This document shows positions 1 through 10,897 of a stretch of DNA of 64,000 nucleotides, piece after piece. Under the pieces are notes generated by a model. That model saw only the letters and a program-made list of their open reading frames with translations. It was not told the origin of the DNA and ran no database searches. This stretch comes from Fratercula arctica (taxonomy: Eukaryota > Chordata > Aves > Charadriiformes > Alcidae), in contig CANTUZ010000001.1 in NCBI GenBank assembly GCA_947846985.1, positions 558,001 to 622,000 of the forward strand, given 5' to 3'. The position numbers and the translations under genes are program-made. The stretch's first letter is position 1. Each line of letters begins with the position of its first letter.

Positions 1-247
1 GGGATAAGGGGATGAAAGGGTCCGGTCACATGTAAATAGGCTATTGGTAAATAGGCTACTTCTGTCTTCTCATTAAACTCCATTTCTAACAACATCCCTG
101 GGTGAGGGTCCCCTAACCTGTGTGAGCACCGAGGGCTGAGCACCAGCTACTGGAGTGGAGACCATGGACCACGAGTCCAGGGTGCCAGCAGCTGGAGAGA
201 CTGGGCTGCTCTCTTGTGGGGTGGGTACGTACATCAGCGTGCAATCA

Positions 248-315
248 CACACAGAATCACAGAATGACAGGGGCTGGAAGGGACCTCTGGAGATCAACCA
301 GCAAACATCAAGCAG
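248..315 (-). mobile_element. CR1 3'-end fragment
   Basis: Reads AGAATCACAGAATGACAGGGGCTGGAAGGGACCTC-like on plus, the reverse complement of a CR1 3' end; then it diverges. Confidence 0.6.
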
Positions 316-1451
316 GACCAGACAAGAGTAAGCTGAGGTTTGGGAGCCAGGTATCAGTGAGGCTGTAGGTCTGGGCTGGATGCTGGAGACCCCAGAGGTT
401 TTGAGCTGCGGCTGGAGGCGCCAGGGAAGTCTGAGCTACACTACTGCAGAGACCATGGGGTTGGCTACTGGTGATGCCATAGGACTCAGCCAGCTCCTGG
501 AGAGGGCTGTTTGCCTGTGTGTATGTGCATGAGGCAACTGGGGAGGCCAGGGACCCAGGGCCAGCTACTGGGTAGACTGAGGGTCTAAGCACAGCTGCCA
601 GAGGGACCCATGTTGTACATATGTGCATACAATTTCCTCTAAAAGCATTCATCCTAATCAGCCAGAGAGGAGAACAGGATCAGGCCATTGATGCTGTTTG
701 TGTTTGTGTGTGTGCTTTCAGTCTGTGTTGACCTGTGTGGCTGACTGGTCTCCACTTGCAAACAACCTGGGGCAGGGTCTGTGTTTGCACCTTCTGGTCC
801 AGATCAGCAGCCAGGAATCTCCTGGGTGCAAAAGCAATAGACACACTCACATGTATGACATGACAGGCTCCAAAGTGTGTGAGAAGCATGGGGTACCTTC
901 CCTTGGGAAGAAAGGCTTGCTTTGGGCGTATTGAAACTTCCTGATCTGACATTGAGACATAGCAACCAGAGAAGTGAACTTCAAGAAAAACAGTCTAAGT
1001 CTAAGAGTTTTTCTGGAAAGCATGCTCCCTACCTGCAGTCTAACACAGTATCCCTGCCTGGGCACATGACCTGACAGCTGAAGACATTCCCTCTGCTTGA
1101 CAGGACACAGTGCCATTTTGTGTGTCTGGAAAGGAGAAACTGCAAGGCATCGTTGCCATCCAACATGTAGAGATCCCTGCAGGATGGAGGGGCATTTCTG
1201 GCTGGCTGGGTTTGTTCAGGTGTGGAGAAGACATGGGTCCCAGGAGGGAGGAGAGGCCAAGAAAATAGTGTGCGTAAGACCATGGCAGTAGAGATAACAT
1301 TGAGTCCACATGGAGCTGAGTGACGGATGGTAGAAATGCCTTGTCCTGAACAGGCTCTGAGCTGTAGCCCCTATGGGCTGCTTTGAGGTAGAAGCTCTGA
1401 CAGACTGAAGCATCCCAAATGTCAGAGCTGATGCACTCATCCTACATCAGG
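316..1451. other. No gene recognised
   Basis: Unique-looking sequence of mixed composition. Open frames here are short and resemble no family I know. Confidence 0.6.
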
Positions 1452-1790
1452 TCATAGAATCATAGAATCACAGAATGGTTTGGGTTGGAAGGGACCTTAA
1501 AGGCCATCTCCTTCCACCCCCTGCCCTGCACAGGGACACCTCCCACCAGCCCAGCTTGCTCCAAGCCCCATCCAACCTGGCCTTGAACCCCTCCAGGGAT
1601 GGGGCAGCCACAGCTTCTCTGGGCAACCTGCGCCAGGGGCTCACCCCCCTCACAGCCAAGAATTTCTGCCTGAGATCCCCCCTCTTGCAGTGGAAACCCC
1701 TTCCCCCTCATCCCATGGCTCCCCTCCCTCATCCAGAGTCCCTTCCCATCTCTCCTGTAGGCCCTTTTCAGGTACTGGAGGGCCGTTATG
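1452..1790 (-). mobile_element. CR1 LINE, 5'-truncated
   Basis: Reverse complement of a CR1 3' end with octamer tail (TCATAGAATCATAGAATCAC) and the GGTTGCCCAGAGAAGCTG-type body. Same subfamily as 7105-7420, 19324-19775, 53132-53705 and 60459-60972. Confidence 0.95.
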
Positions 1791-2350
1791 GCCGTTATGG
1801 GGTCAGGCAGATCCAGACACACTCCCAGGCTCTCCAGGGCAGCCGGACAGTCGGAGTAGAGTTCATGGGATAAGACATCTCACATGGGAACAGAGGATGC
1901 CTTGGAGGCTGCATCTCCATCTCACACCCTGAGTGTACACTCATATTCCTCTGGGAAAGTGCTGGGTTGGAAATAGGACACGGGCTGTGAAGAAAGTGCT
2001 CTTAGGGCAGGGAACACATCTGCAGAACAAAAACCCCCTTTCTTACAAAATCTCTAGGAGTGACGTTCCCTGCACATCACAAATGACCATGTCTTCATCT
2101 CCTCCCTCATCTCACACATTCAGCCCCTGAGCTGAACAAATCCTGCGTTGTTCACCGAAATTTTAGGGTGGCAGGAAGCATTGAGGGTGGAAACAGAAGA
2201 GACAGGACAAGACAGAAGAGGGTCTCAGTGGGACAGAGCTGGGATGGAAGCTCTCCGGCACAGTCCCACCTCTCCTCTCAGTGCTGTGCTTGTATGGCCC
2301 CGACAGAGCCCAGTCACCGCAGTAAAATGACCTGCCTGACTTGTCCTATC

Positions 2351-2568
2351 AAATATGAGGAAAAACTTCTTTACGGTGATGGTGAGAGAGCACTGGAACA
2401 GGCTGCCGAGGGAGGTTGTGGAGTCCCCTTCTCTGGAGACTTTCAAGACCCGTCTGGATGCAGTCCTGAGTAATGTGCTCTAGGCAATCCTGCTTTAGCA
2501 GGGGAGTTGGATTAGATGATCTCTAGAGGTCCCTTCCAACTCTGGAAAAAAAAAAAATTCCGTGATGT
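2351..2568 (+). mobile_element. CR1 LINE, 5'-truncated
   Basis: Starts AAATATGAGGAAAAACTTCT and ends at CCTTCCAACTCTGG. A 12-A run replaces part of the usual octamer tail. Confidence 0.9.
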
Positions 2569-4440
2569 CGTATCAGGTGGGATAACTTTGTACGGATGAC
2601 AGGAAAATAAAGGACAAGCTCCACTTCAGAATGGCATTCCTCTTGCACTATGCTTCTGCTCACACACAGGTTCTCGTCTGCACTTGTCCCAGAATCTTTT
2701 TTTGGAAAATAAGCTGAAAAATTAGGGAAAATTAGGGATTTATTCCCTAATGAGCTGGTGTGCTGTTAATGATCATTAAAGGCAGGCCTTACACCTGCTG
2801 GAGGCTTGCCATCGTGTGTGGTTTCCTTAAGCATGACCAGTAGGCATCATTCCTCAGCTGTGTGCTGTGTGATCAGCCAAGGCTCGGGACCTGCTGCGAG
2901 ATCACAGAAGTTGGAAGGGAGTGCTCAAATTGATATTTTCCACGAAGATCCATGCCTGACACAGTAGTCAGTGGTTTTCCAGGTGTTTTCATCTATGCAA
3001 AGACAGCACGAATTTCATTCCTGTTGAATGCACATGGTGAACAGAAGAAATGAGAGGACGGGGAAGACTCGTTGTCTCAGATGACCACATGAAACCCTGC
3101 TCGGTGATAAGAGCTATTTGGGACTGGGATCATCAGCAAATACCAGAGTCTTATTTCACTTCCTTCTTTCCAGGTGACACAGAGAAGCAAGCAACCACCT
3201 TTGAGTTTTGAGATGGTCCCAATGCCATGAACATCCCTGTGATAACTTAAAGCAACATTTCAGGGCTCTGGATATATTTGTGTAAATGGTGAAAAACCTT
3301 CTAATCCAAATGCGGAAATTTCTTCAATGTTGTCTCTAGTCCCTGCTGGACCATCAGGGCTAGCAAGAGGAAACTGTCACACATTGTAGGTGCCCAAGCC
3401 ACAGAGGGTCTCCTCTCTGGGCATCTCTTGCACAAAAGGCTGACCTCACTGAGCACAGACCAGCTTTTGCAGGTTTCTGGGCGATGATGGAAACCCAACA
3501 TCTTTGAAACTGAGCTCCTCAAAGCATTCTGCCCATCTGACAGTTCACACCAGCTGGGTGAGGAAACTAAAGTTGGGGAGGTGCACAATGGTGTTTAGGG
3601 GCCCATACCTTGTAGTGGTGGAAATAAACACTGAATCTGCTTGGGAATACTTATCAGTCCTGTGTTTGCTTGTTGTCATGACCACAAGTCCATGAATAAC
3701 TAGATCTACCGTGTTTTGAAGACCTGAAGGACACATGCCATTGGTCAGAGTGTCTCAGAGCTGAGTGCCTGGCGAACTCTTGCTACCAGTAGACCAGTTA
3801 CATCCCAGACTTTTCTGAGCCCTCTCTGAGCCAGTCAACAATATCCAACCAGGAAACAGGCTCCGTCTGGGGGTTGCAGCACCCAACCATGCTGAGATTT
3901 CCCCAGGTGCAAGAGCCCTTCTGTTCTGGAAGCTGAGATCCAGCCAGGAACAACCCAGACAGGTCAGGTCCCCCAGCAATGACAGGTTTTATCTGGAAGC
4001 TGCAGGCACAAGGAGCTGCTCTGAGGCTCTACAGCTTAGCATCATCAAGTGGAAAGCCCAGCTCTGACCTGGGATAAGGAGATACTCAGCAGGCATTATT
4101 TTGAACTGGTACTGGAGGCTCACTGGGAAATGTGCAGTTCCTGTGACATGATGATATATGTGAACAACAACTATCCAAAGCACCAACACCAACAGCTCAT
4201 ACCCCTATAGCTCACTTTTTTTCAATATTAAGAGGTTCAGCAGGTTCAGAGGCTCAGCCACCCACAAGAGTTCCTGCTCCTCAGAAACAGAGGATGCTCC
4301 AGTGACAGCCCTCTGCAGGGATGCTGCTCCTGGGGCTGGAGCCTTCCGAGACTCAGTAATATCTACAGTACAAAGAGTCAATGGTTTGGAACAAAAGCAG
4401 CAGGCTGGTGAGCATTTGCCCAGGGTGTGCCCATTGCACA
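2569..4440. other. No gene recognised
   Basis: Moderately AT-rich unique sequence after the CR1 at 2351-2568. No exon-like or OR-like stretch was seen on either strand. Confidence 0.6.
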
Positions 4441-5084
4441 AGGGCAATGTGTCCTTGTGGCCAAGAAGGGCAATGGTCTCCTGGGGTGCATTGAAAATAG
4501 TGTGGCCAGCAGGTGGAGGGAGGTCATCCTCCCCCTCTGCTCTGCCCTGGGGAGGCCACAGCTGGAGCACTGGGTCCAGTTCTGGGCTCCCCGGTTCCAG
4601 AAGGAGAGGGAGCTGCTGGAGAGAGTCCAGTGGAGGCTCCAGAGATGCGGAGGGGCTGGAGCATCTCTGTGCTGAGGAAAGGCTGAGAGCCCTGGGGCTG
4701 TTCCGCCTGGAGAAGAGCAGACTGAGAGGGGATCTCATCAATGCTCAGCAAGAGCTAAAGGGCGGGGGGCAAGAGGATGGGGCCAGACTCTTCTCAGTGG
4801 TGCCCGGGGACGGGACAAGGGGCAACAGGCACAAACTGGAACACGGGAAATTCCATCTGAACATGAGGAAGAACATCTTTACTTTGAGGGTGGCAGAGCC
4901 CTGGCACAGGCTGCCCAGAGAGGGTGGTGGAGTCTCCATCTCTCGAGACATTCCAAACCCGTCTGGAGACGTTCCTGTGCAACCTGCTCTGGGTGACCCT
5001 GCTCTGGCAAGGGGTTGGACTAGATGATCTCCAGAGGTCGCTTCCCACCCCCACCAAACCCCCACCAGATTCTGTGATCCTGTG
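4441..5084 (+). mobile_element. CR1 LINE, about 640 bp
   Basis: Body includes the GGTGGAGGGAGGTCATCCTC and CTGGAGAAGAGCAGACTGAG words and the end TAGATGATCTCCAGAGG. Same subfamily as the copy at 25455-26228 on the other strand. Open frames within it are CR1 remnants. Confidence 0.95.
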
Positions 5085-6448
5085 TTTTGCCAGGGTTATG
5101 TGACAGCTCCCATTAGGATGTTTAAGATATGGGAGTCATGAAATAGAGAGAGAATTCAGTAGAGGTGAACGGCTGTGTCTCAGAGCTGCTCATGGTCCTC
5201 TGCTTGTGGGGGCGGGAGTTTCATCCAGAGAGAGGAGCCACGACCCCACTTGGGCCTGAAGGTGAAGGAGGAGCAGAGGATTGAAGTTGGGGGACTGTCT
5301 CCATTAACACAAGGACTCAGAAGAAAAGCCTACAGGGAGTGCATGTTTCCTCCGAGAGCAAGGGAGTGGGACAACTCTCATCCTTCTCAGACATGTTCAG
5401 GCCAGAGGTCCACATGGTCACCGTCATCTCCCTTACAGTCATGGCAATGAAAGAGGCAGGTGAAGCATAATTCCTCTGACCTATTTCAGATATCAGCTTT
5501 AGGCTGGGATGAATACTGCCCTAAAATCGCTGCTTCTCTCCCTGGATATGAAGGCGATCTGGGGAACTAGCTCCAGTCATAGACTGACACCTTGTCTACA
5601 ACTGCCACCTGTGTTTGTTCAGATGAATCCCGCCCAAAAGGTTCTGTTTAGTCCTCACTTCTACATCAATTTAAAAATTAAACTCAGTGAAATGCATTCA
5701 GTTTCAAAACTGTTTGAATGTGTCATTCCCCACATCAAAAATATTTTCTCCTCTCTTTATGACGTTTATCCGACTTTCTGCTGCACTCTTCCCTGACATC
5801 TTGAAAAAAAACACAGTTGATAATGTTTCTGCTATCCTGAATTTGCATTTTTTGCTATGCTGAATTTGCACATTTCAGCTTTATGCTGCCTGGGGCTTGG
5901 GGAGGGGGTCTGGTGGGGACAAGGACAGCTCATGCCACGGCGGGGCCCTTTGTGCTGAGAGACGGGAGAGGCTTCCAAGTACTGGTTCAGCAGAGCCAGA
6001 AACGAAGCTGCGCTTGCATTGCCCCAGGAGAAAGAAAAAGTTCTTTCATTCTGCTGGAAACAACTATTCCTGTCCGGCGTGGTCATCTCCTAGCATGTGC
6101 CATTTGTAAAAGAAATTAGATGAGAGAGAATTGACTTGGGACTAAGGCTGTTAATATCCATCCCCTCGCTGGGGTTGTTACAGAAGACACCTGGAGAGGA
6201 CTCGGGCCCTTGGGAACCTCCATCCAGGAGACTGCCATCGGCATTGCCTGGGGTGTTTTATGCACAGCCCCACAGCCCTGCCCTCACACACAGGAGACGT
6301 TTCTTTCTCATCGTGAGCGTCCCTGAGGGTGGCAGCTGTCTGCGAGCAGAGAGCGAGGTGGGTGGCTGTACGGCGGGTCCGGCATGTGTCAGCGCACAGC
6401 CAGAGGCTCCCGGTGCCCAAGGATGGGAGGCTGATGGGACTTCAGCAT
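5085..6448. other. No gene recognised
   Basis: Unique sequence between two plus-strand CR1 copies. Frames up to 145 codons extend into CR1 and are not gene-like. Confidence 0.6.
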
Positions 6449-6630
6449 CTCAGGTTGCCCAGAGAAGCTGTGGCTGCCCCATCCCTGGAAGTGTTAAAGA
6501 CCAGGCTGGACGGGGCTTGGAGCAACCTGGTCTGGTGGGAGGTGTCCCTGCCCAGGGCAGGGATTTGGACTAGATGGTCTTTAAGGTCCCTTCCAACCCA
6601 ACCCATTCCATGATTCTACAATTCTATGAT
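6449..6630 (+). mobile_element. CR1 LINE, 5'-truncated
   Basis: From GGTTGCCCAGAGAAGCTG to a tail of TGATTCTACAATTCTATGAT. Confidence 0.95.
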
Positions 6631-6803
6631 CTGGCCTGTGTGCACACATAATGTCAGGCAGTTAGGAAAAAAGGGCTATTGCTGTAAAATTTTCTTTTAA
6701 AAGTATTTTTTTTCCAAATTTTAAAGTTTCTTATCAAATGAAACTGCAGACCCAAGGCTGCAGAATTCTGATTTTTTAAGTATTTTTATGCTAAAAATAG
6801 GAC

Positions 6804-6827
6804 TTCTATGGTTCTATGATTCTATGA
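6804..6827 (+). mobile_element. Isolated CR1 octamer tail
   Basis: Three ATTCTATG-like octamers without any CR1 body; either an extremely truncated insertion or the tail cut off from the copy about 170 bp upstream. Confidence 0.55.
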
Positions 6828-7104
6828 CTTGTGTTTAAAAAAGTAAACAAATAAATACCAAAACTTTTAACCAAAACCAGAAACTGCTTGCTGCAAAAGA
6901 GTGTCCTTGTTTCTGTTTTTATAAATTAATCAATAATCAGCTAAATACACATTTTTTTCTGTGAAACAAACTAAATTTCCAAGCAGAGATAGTGTTCTTA
7001 ATCCCTTGCATACAACAGCAGGTATCTGAATAGAAAGCCATGGGCAGGCAGCCGGGGCAGGCGGCACTCACCTTTGTGCCCCCTCCTGAAATAACCTTGT
7101 TTCA

Positions 7105-7420
7105 GGAGAGATGGGAAGGGACTCTGGGTGAGGGAGAGGAGCCATGGGACGAGGGGGAAGGGTTTTCCACTGCAAGAGGGGAGATTGAGCTGAGATCTGA
7201 GGCAGAAATTCTTGGCTGTGAGGGGGGTGAGCCCCTGGCGCAGGTTGCCCAGAGAAGCTGTGGCTGCCCCATCCCTGGAGGGGTTCAAGGCCAGGTTGGA
7301 TGGGGCTTGGAGCAAGCTGTTCTGGTGGGAGGTGTCCCTGCCCAGGGCAGGGGGTGGCACTAGGTGGGCTTTAAGGTCCCTTCCCACCCAAACCATTCTA
7401 TAATTCCACAATTCTATGAT
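7105..7420 (+). mobile_element. CR1 LINE, 5'-truncated
   Basis: Ends in ATTCTATAATTCCACAATTCTATGAT after the TTTAAGGTCCCTTCCCACCC word. Confidence 0.95.
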
Positions 7421-9333
7421 CGCCACAGGAAAGTAAGTTTGACACGTGCTACACTGCAGTGGGCAATGCCCCACTGCCACCGAGGTGTCTGTGGCAAGAA
7501 GGAAAGGGGTGCAAGGGGTGGGGAGAGCTCAGTCTGGAAGATGTGGCCAAGCAGGCATAAAACGCGACAGGAGAGCACAGGGCCCATTCCTTCAACTAAA
7601 GGGTTCTGCATCCAGCACTAGTTAACCGTGAGGAGTAAGGAGGAATTAAACTACAGGGAAAAAAATGCTGGTGGTGCCTAGGAACCAGTGTCAGGGATCT
7701 AAATGCATTTCAGCCTGCAGCACTTATTTTTTATTGAAGTTCCGTTTCCCCAAAGCTGAGCGAATTTAGAGGCAGAGGGAATTTAGACAAGGAAACCGCA
7801 GAGAAAGTTAGGAGATGTTTTGAACAAGTTCAGCTAATGGCCAAGCCTGCTCCCCTGCCTGCAGAAAAGGAGAGCTGTGGGAAGCAAATGGAGCACTGAA
7901 AGCCACAGCCAAAGCCCCGTGGAGAAAGTGAGAAATGGGGACCTGGTCAGGGTCTGGTGGGAATTAGAAGCTGTTCAGTGGAGACATCAGATGAAAGGAG
8001 ACAAAGGCATCTGCCCCTCTGCATGGAGAAGAGAGGTCCATGCCTACCTGAAAGAAAGGCAATCAGAGACTATTATTTAATCTCTGATTAAAATTAGAGA
8101 TAAATCTGATAAAATCGTTATTTTTTAATGTAATTTAATTGATTGGTAGCTGAGGAGGATGTTAACTAACTTCTGCTAGGAACAAAAACCAAATACAGCA
8201 GCAGGTCTGGGTAATTTGCATGAGGGAAAAAGCATGTCTGAGTTGGCCAAGGAGGTCTTTGGCCTGTTCTGCCAAAATTCTATAAGTCCTGGCATGCCGC
8301 GGTGACCGCAGATGCTTCCTCGGGCCATTGCTTTAGCGAGAAAGTGCGATGATGTGATTAGCTGCAGATTGCTTAGCCTGACGTCAATGCCCAGCAGAGC
8401 ACCCAAGAAGTTAACAGGAGATTTGGTCAATAGAGAATTAAAGGATTGTAATCAAATTAAATTATGGTAATCAGCGTGGCTTTGCAGGAAACGGCTCTTG
8501 TCAAACAAACCTGATTTCATTTTCTGATGAGATAGCAAGTTTAGTTAATCAATGTGTGTTTGAGTACGGTACACAGAGTTATCTAAAAGAAATGTGCCTC
8601 CACCGCACTGATTTCAGATGAGGAGCTGACACAGCACGAGATCCACGAAGCATCAGCAAAGCAGATGAAGAACTGGATGATTAAGAGACCTCAAAATGAA
8701 GCTGTCGGAACCATCGTCACAAAAAGCTTGTGTTTCTGAAGGGATGCCACAGTGGCTGGCTCTAGGCTAGAAGTTATTCTGTACGACTTTCATCAGTTGT
8801 CCCAAAATCAGCACCAATTGTGTCTCAAATAATGCTGGGGAAAGGCAAGTCAGGCAGAGCAGTCCAGAGAGACTGGCAGACTTGGTCGTTCAAAGGAACT
8901 GCCTGCAATAAGGTAAATACCAGGGAAGGAGAGTCGGGCAGGTTTTCAGAGTGGAGCACTGTATCCTGGAGAACAGAGGCTCTGGAAAGCAGCTGACAGC
9001 ACACTGAGAGAGTAATGCCCAAAGGGCTAGCGCCATTTGGGATGCATAAGAGGGAAATGGAAAATGTTATATTTTTTTCAAAAAAGGTCTTAAAATCTTG
9101 GAGATGTGAAAAAAAACCCCAAACCTCTCAAGAAGACAGAGAGTGGGCCAGGTGAGTGGAGATGATGAACTTGCAGTGCTCTAGGTGTTGAGTTTATCAA
9201 GAATAACTCCTTGGTCATGGGCAGCACATGCCTTCATGCAATGAAGGTGCTCTGCTGTAAAGGGCCCTCTGGCCAAGCACAGGCAGGTGGGGGAGGACGC
9301 TGTGGCCGGAACGAGTAGACAGACGATGTCAAA
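7421..9333. other. No gene recognised, AT-rich
   Basis: Mostly AT-rich unique sequence leading to segment A of the OR rearrangement. Confidence 0.6.
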
Positions 9334-9573
9334 TGGGAAGAAAAACACGTGCTTATAACCATGAGGATGATTAGCACTTGAGGCAAAAATCAAGGGATAG
9401 AGGTTCTCCAACTCTGGACACCCACAAGCCTGCACTAGTGTGATTTCTCCTGGGAAAGCATGCTCTAGCAAATCCCATGTTATTGGGCTCCAGGGAGGAA
9501 AAAAATGGGTGTGACTCCACTGTTTCTGACAGGACAGCGTTCTGCATTAGGTTGGCCTTCAGGCTCATTGATG
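9334..9573 (+). repeat. Segment A, source copy of a 240-bp inverted duplicate
   Basis: Its reverse complement recurs at 10633-10872 with only a few differences and the same length, as direct reading shows. The sequence is not a CR1 and encodes no recognised protein, although both copies have an open frame of about 65 codons. It lies about 770 bp upstream of the OR52-like ATG. Confidence 0.85.
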
Positions 9574-10340
9574 CATGAGTGTGGAGGAAGGTACCATGTT
9601 AATTGTACCCTCCTTGACCACGGCTAGCAGCTAGAGGCTGTCAATGATGCTGTGTCCCCTGAGTATCGGGTGACAGCTTGGAACACCATTTTTCTGGCTG
9701 CAGTTTCTCTCAGCCCAGTTTCACCGTGGACATGTTGTCTGGGTGCAACTTCTGCATGACTCAAAGTGACAACAGGCTGGGACTCGTGTGACCTGGACCC
9801 ATACAGTCAGTCCTCTCTCTGAGTGGGGCATGGGGAGGGAAGACTTGCTTGCAAGTCTTCGCAGCAAGTCCTTAAGCCCTGCCATTGCACTGCTCATGAA
9901 GGCTGGGCAAGGGCCAAAGAGCCTGGGGTCATTATGGCCCACTTCTGCCCACTGATAGTGGCAATAGTGGTTGGAAGCCACAACAGGACAGAACACGATG
10001 GTGCCAGCCTTTAGACAGACACACATATGGCAAAAGCTAGAGATAAATCAGAGGGACTGGAATGAGAAGCAGAAGGGAAGGTGGCCCCACATGAGCCAGG
10101 ACTCTCCAGTGAGGTGTCCTCTGGAAAGCCCTGACCACAGCATCAGTTTAAATGCCTATCTGTAGATAACATGTTCTGAAAGTTTTTCCCCAAATAAATA
10201 CAACAAAATTGTGTCATGCTTGAGAACTGCAGTGTGCACAGTTTTATGATCAAACTGATGGCAGCAAAATCCCAACCTTTCTGTCACTGTTACAGGGAAC
10301 TAAAGCCAGGAACAAAGCTGTGGCTTGGCCCACCTGTGCC
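9574..10340. other. OR upstream region
   Basis: No TATA box or conserved element can be named. A polypyrimidine-AG at 10281-10295, about 45 bp before the OR ATG, could be a 5'-UTR intron acceptor, as is common in OR genes. Confidence 0.45.
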
Positions 10341-10484
10341 ATGTCAACCACCAACCATTCCAACACCAACTCTTTGCCTTTCCTCCTGATGGGCATCCCT
10401 GGCCTGGAAGCTTTCCACATGTGGATTTCCATCCCGTTCTGCTTTACATACATCATGACCTTGCTGGGAAATAGCATGGTCTGA
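10341..10484 (+). pseudogene. OR52-like 5' fragment: N-terminus and TM1 start
   Basis: ATG then 46 further codons to TGA. Contains an Asn-rich start with an N-glycosylation site (NHS), the FLLMGIPGLEAFHMWISIPF motif typical of class I receptors, and LLGNSMV, which holds the GN pair of TM1. The frame stops three residues later at the edge of the inverted block. A polypyrimidine-AG (10281-10295) upstream could be the usual 5'-UTR intron acceptor of OR genes. Confidence 0.85.
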
Positions 10485-10487
10485 GAA

Positions 10488-10634
10488 GGATGAAGCAGGC
10501 CTCAAAACCAATCTCTCTTGAATCCCACCAGAACACACCCAGCATTTTGGGAACTACAGCAGTTGAGAAGGTGAGGTCGATGGCAGCCAACATGGAAATG
10601 TAATAGTACAGTGGCTCATGGAGGTTTTTGTCCA
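10488..10634 (-). repeat. Segment B', inverted copy of the OR TM2-TM3 region
   Basis: 147 bp that on the minus strand encode MDKNLHEPLYYYISMLAAID and on to EACFI, matching 10902-11048 on the plus strand at all but a few positions. It begins 3 bp after the stop of the OR 5' fragment. Confidence 0.88.
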
Positions 10635-10872
10635 TCGATGAGCCTGAAGGCCAACCTAATGCAGAACGCTGTCCTGTCAGAAACAGTGGAGTCACACCCA
10701 TTTTTTTCCTCCCTGGAGCCCAATAACATGGGATTTGCTAGAGCATGCTTTCCCAGGAGAAATCACACTAGTGCAGGCCTGTGGGTGTCCAGAGTTGGAG
10801 AACCTCCATCCCTTGATTTTTGCCTCAAGTGCTAATCATCCTCATGGTTATAACCACGTGTTTTTCTTCCCA
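10633..10872 (-). repeat. Segment A', inverted copy of 9334-9573
   Basis: Near-identical inverted copy of segment A, inside the broken OR. Its left end overlaps segment B' by 2 bp (10633-10634). Its right end runs into the 27-bp palindrome. Confidence 0.85.
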
Positions 10873-10897
10873 CAGCTTCTCACAGTGAGAAGCTGTG
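10871..10897. repeat. 27-bp palindrome, 13-bp arms with 1-nt spacer
   Basis: CACAGCTTCTCAC, A, GTGAGAAGCTGTG: a perfect inverted repeat lying exactly between the end of segment A' and the resumption of the OR reading frame. It could fold into a tight hairpin and may have been made by, or have triggered, the rearrangement. Confidence 0.9.

Noticed and set aside
4205..5065. Open frames over 100 codons around the first long CR1
   Set aside because: The sequence is CR1 3' region; similar frames recur wherever the same subfamily is inserted.
9721..10026. Minus-strand 101-codon frame with a weak HYC-like resemblance to OR loop 2
   Set aside because: Only a few residues match and no helices flank them; treated as chance.
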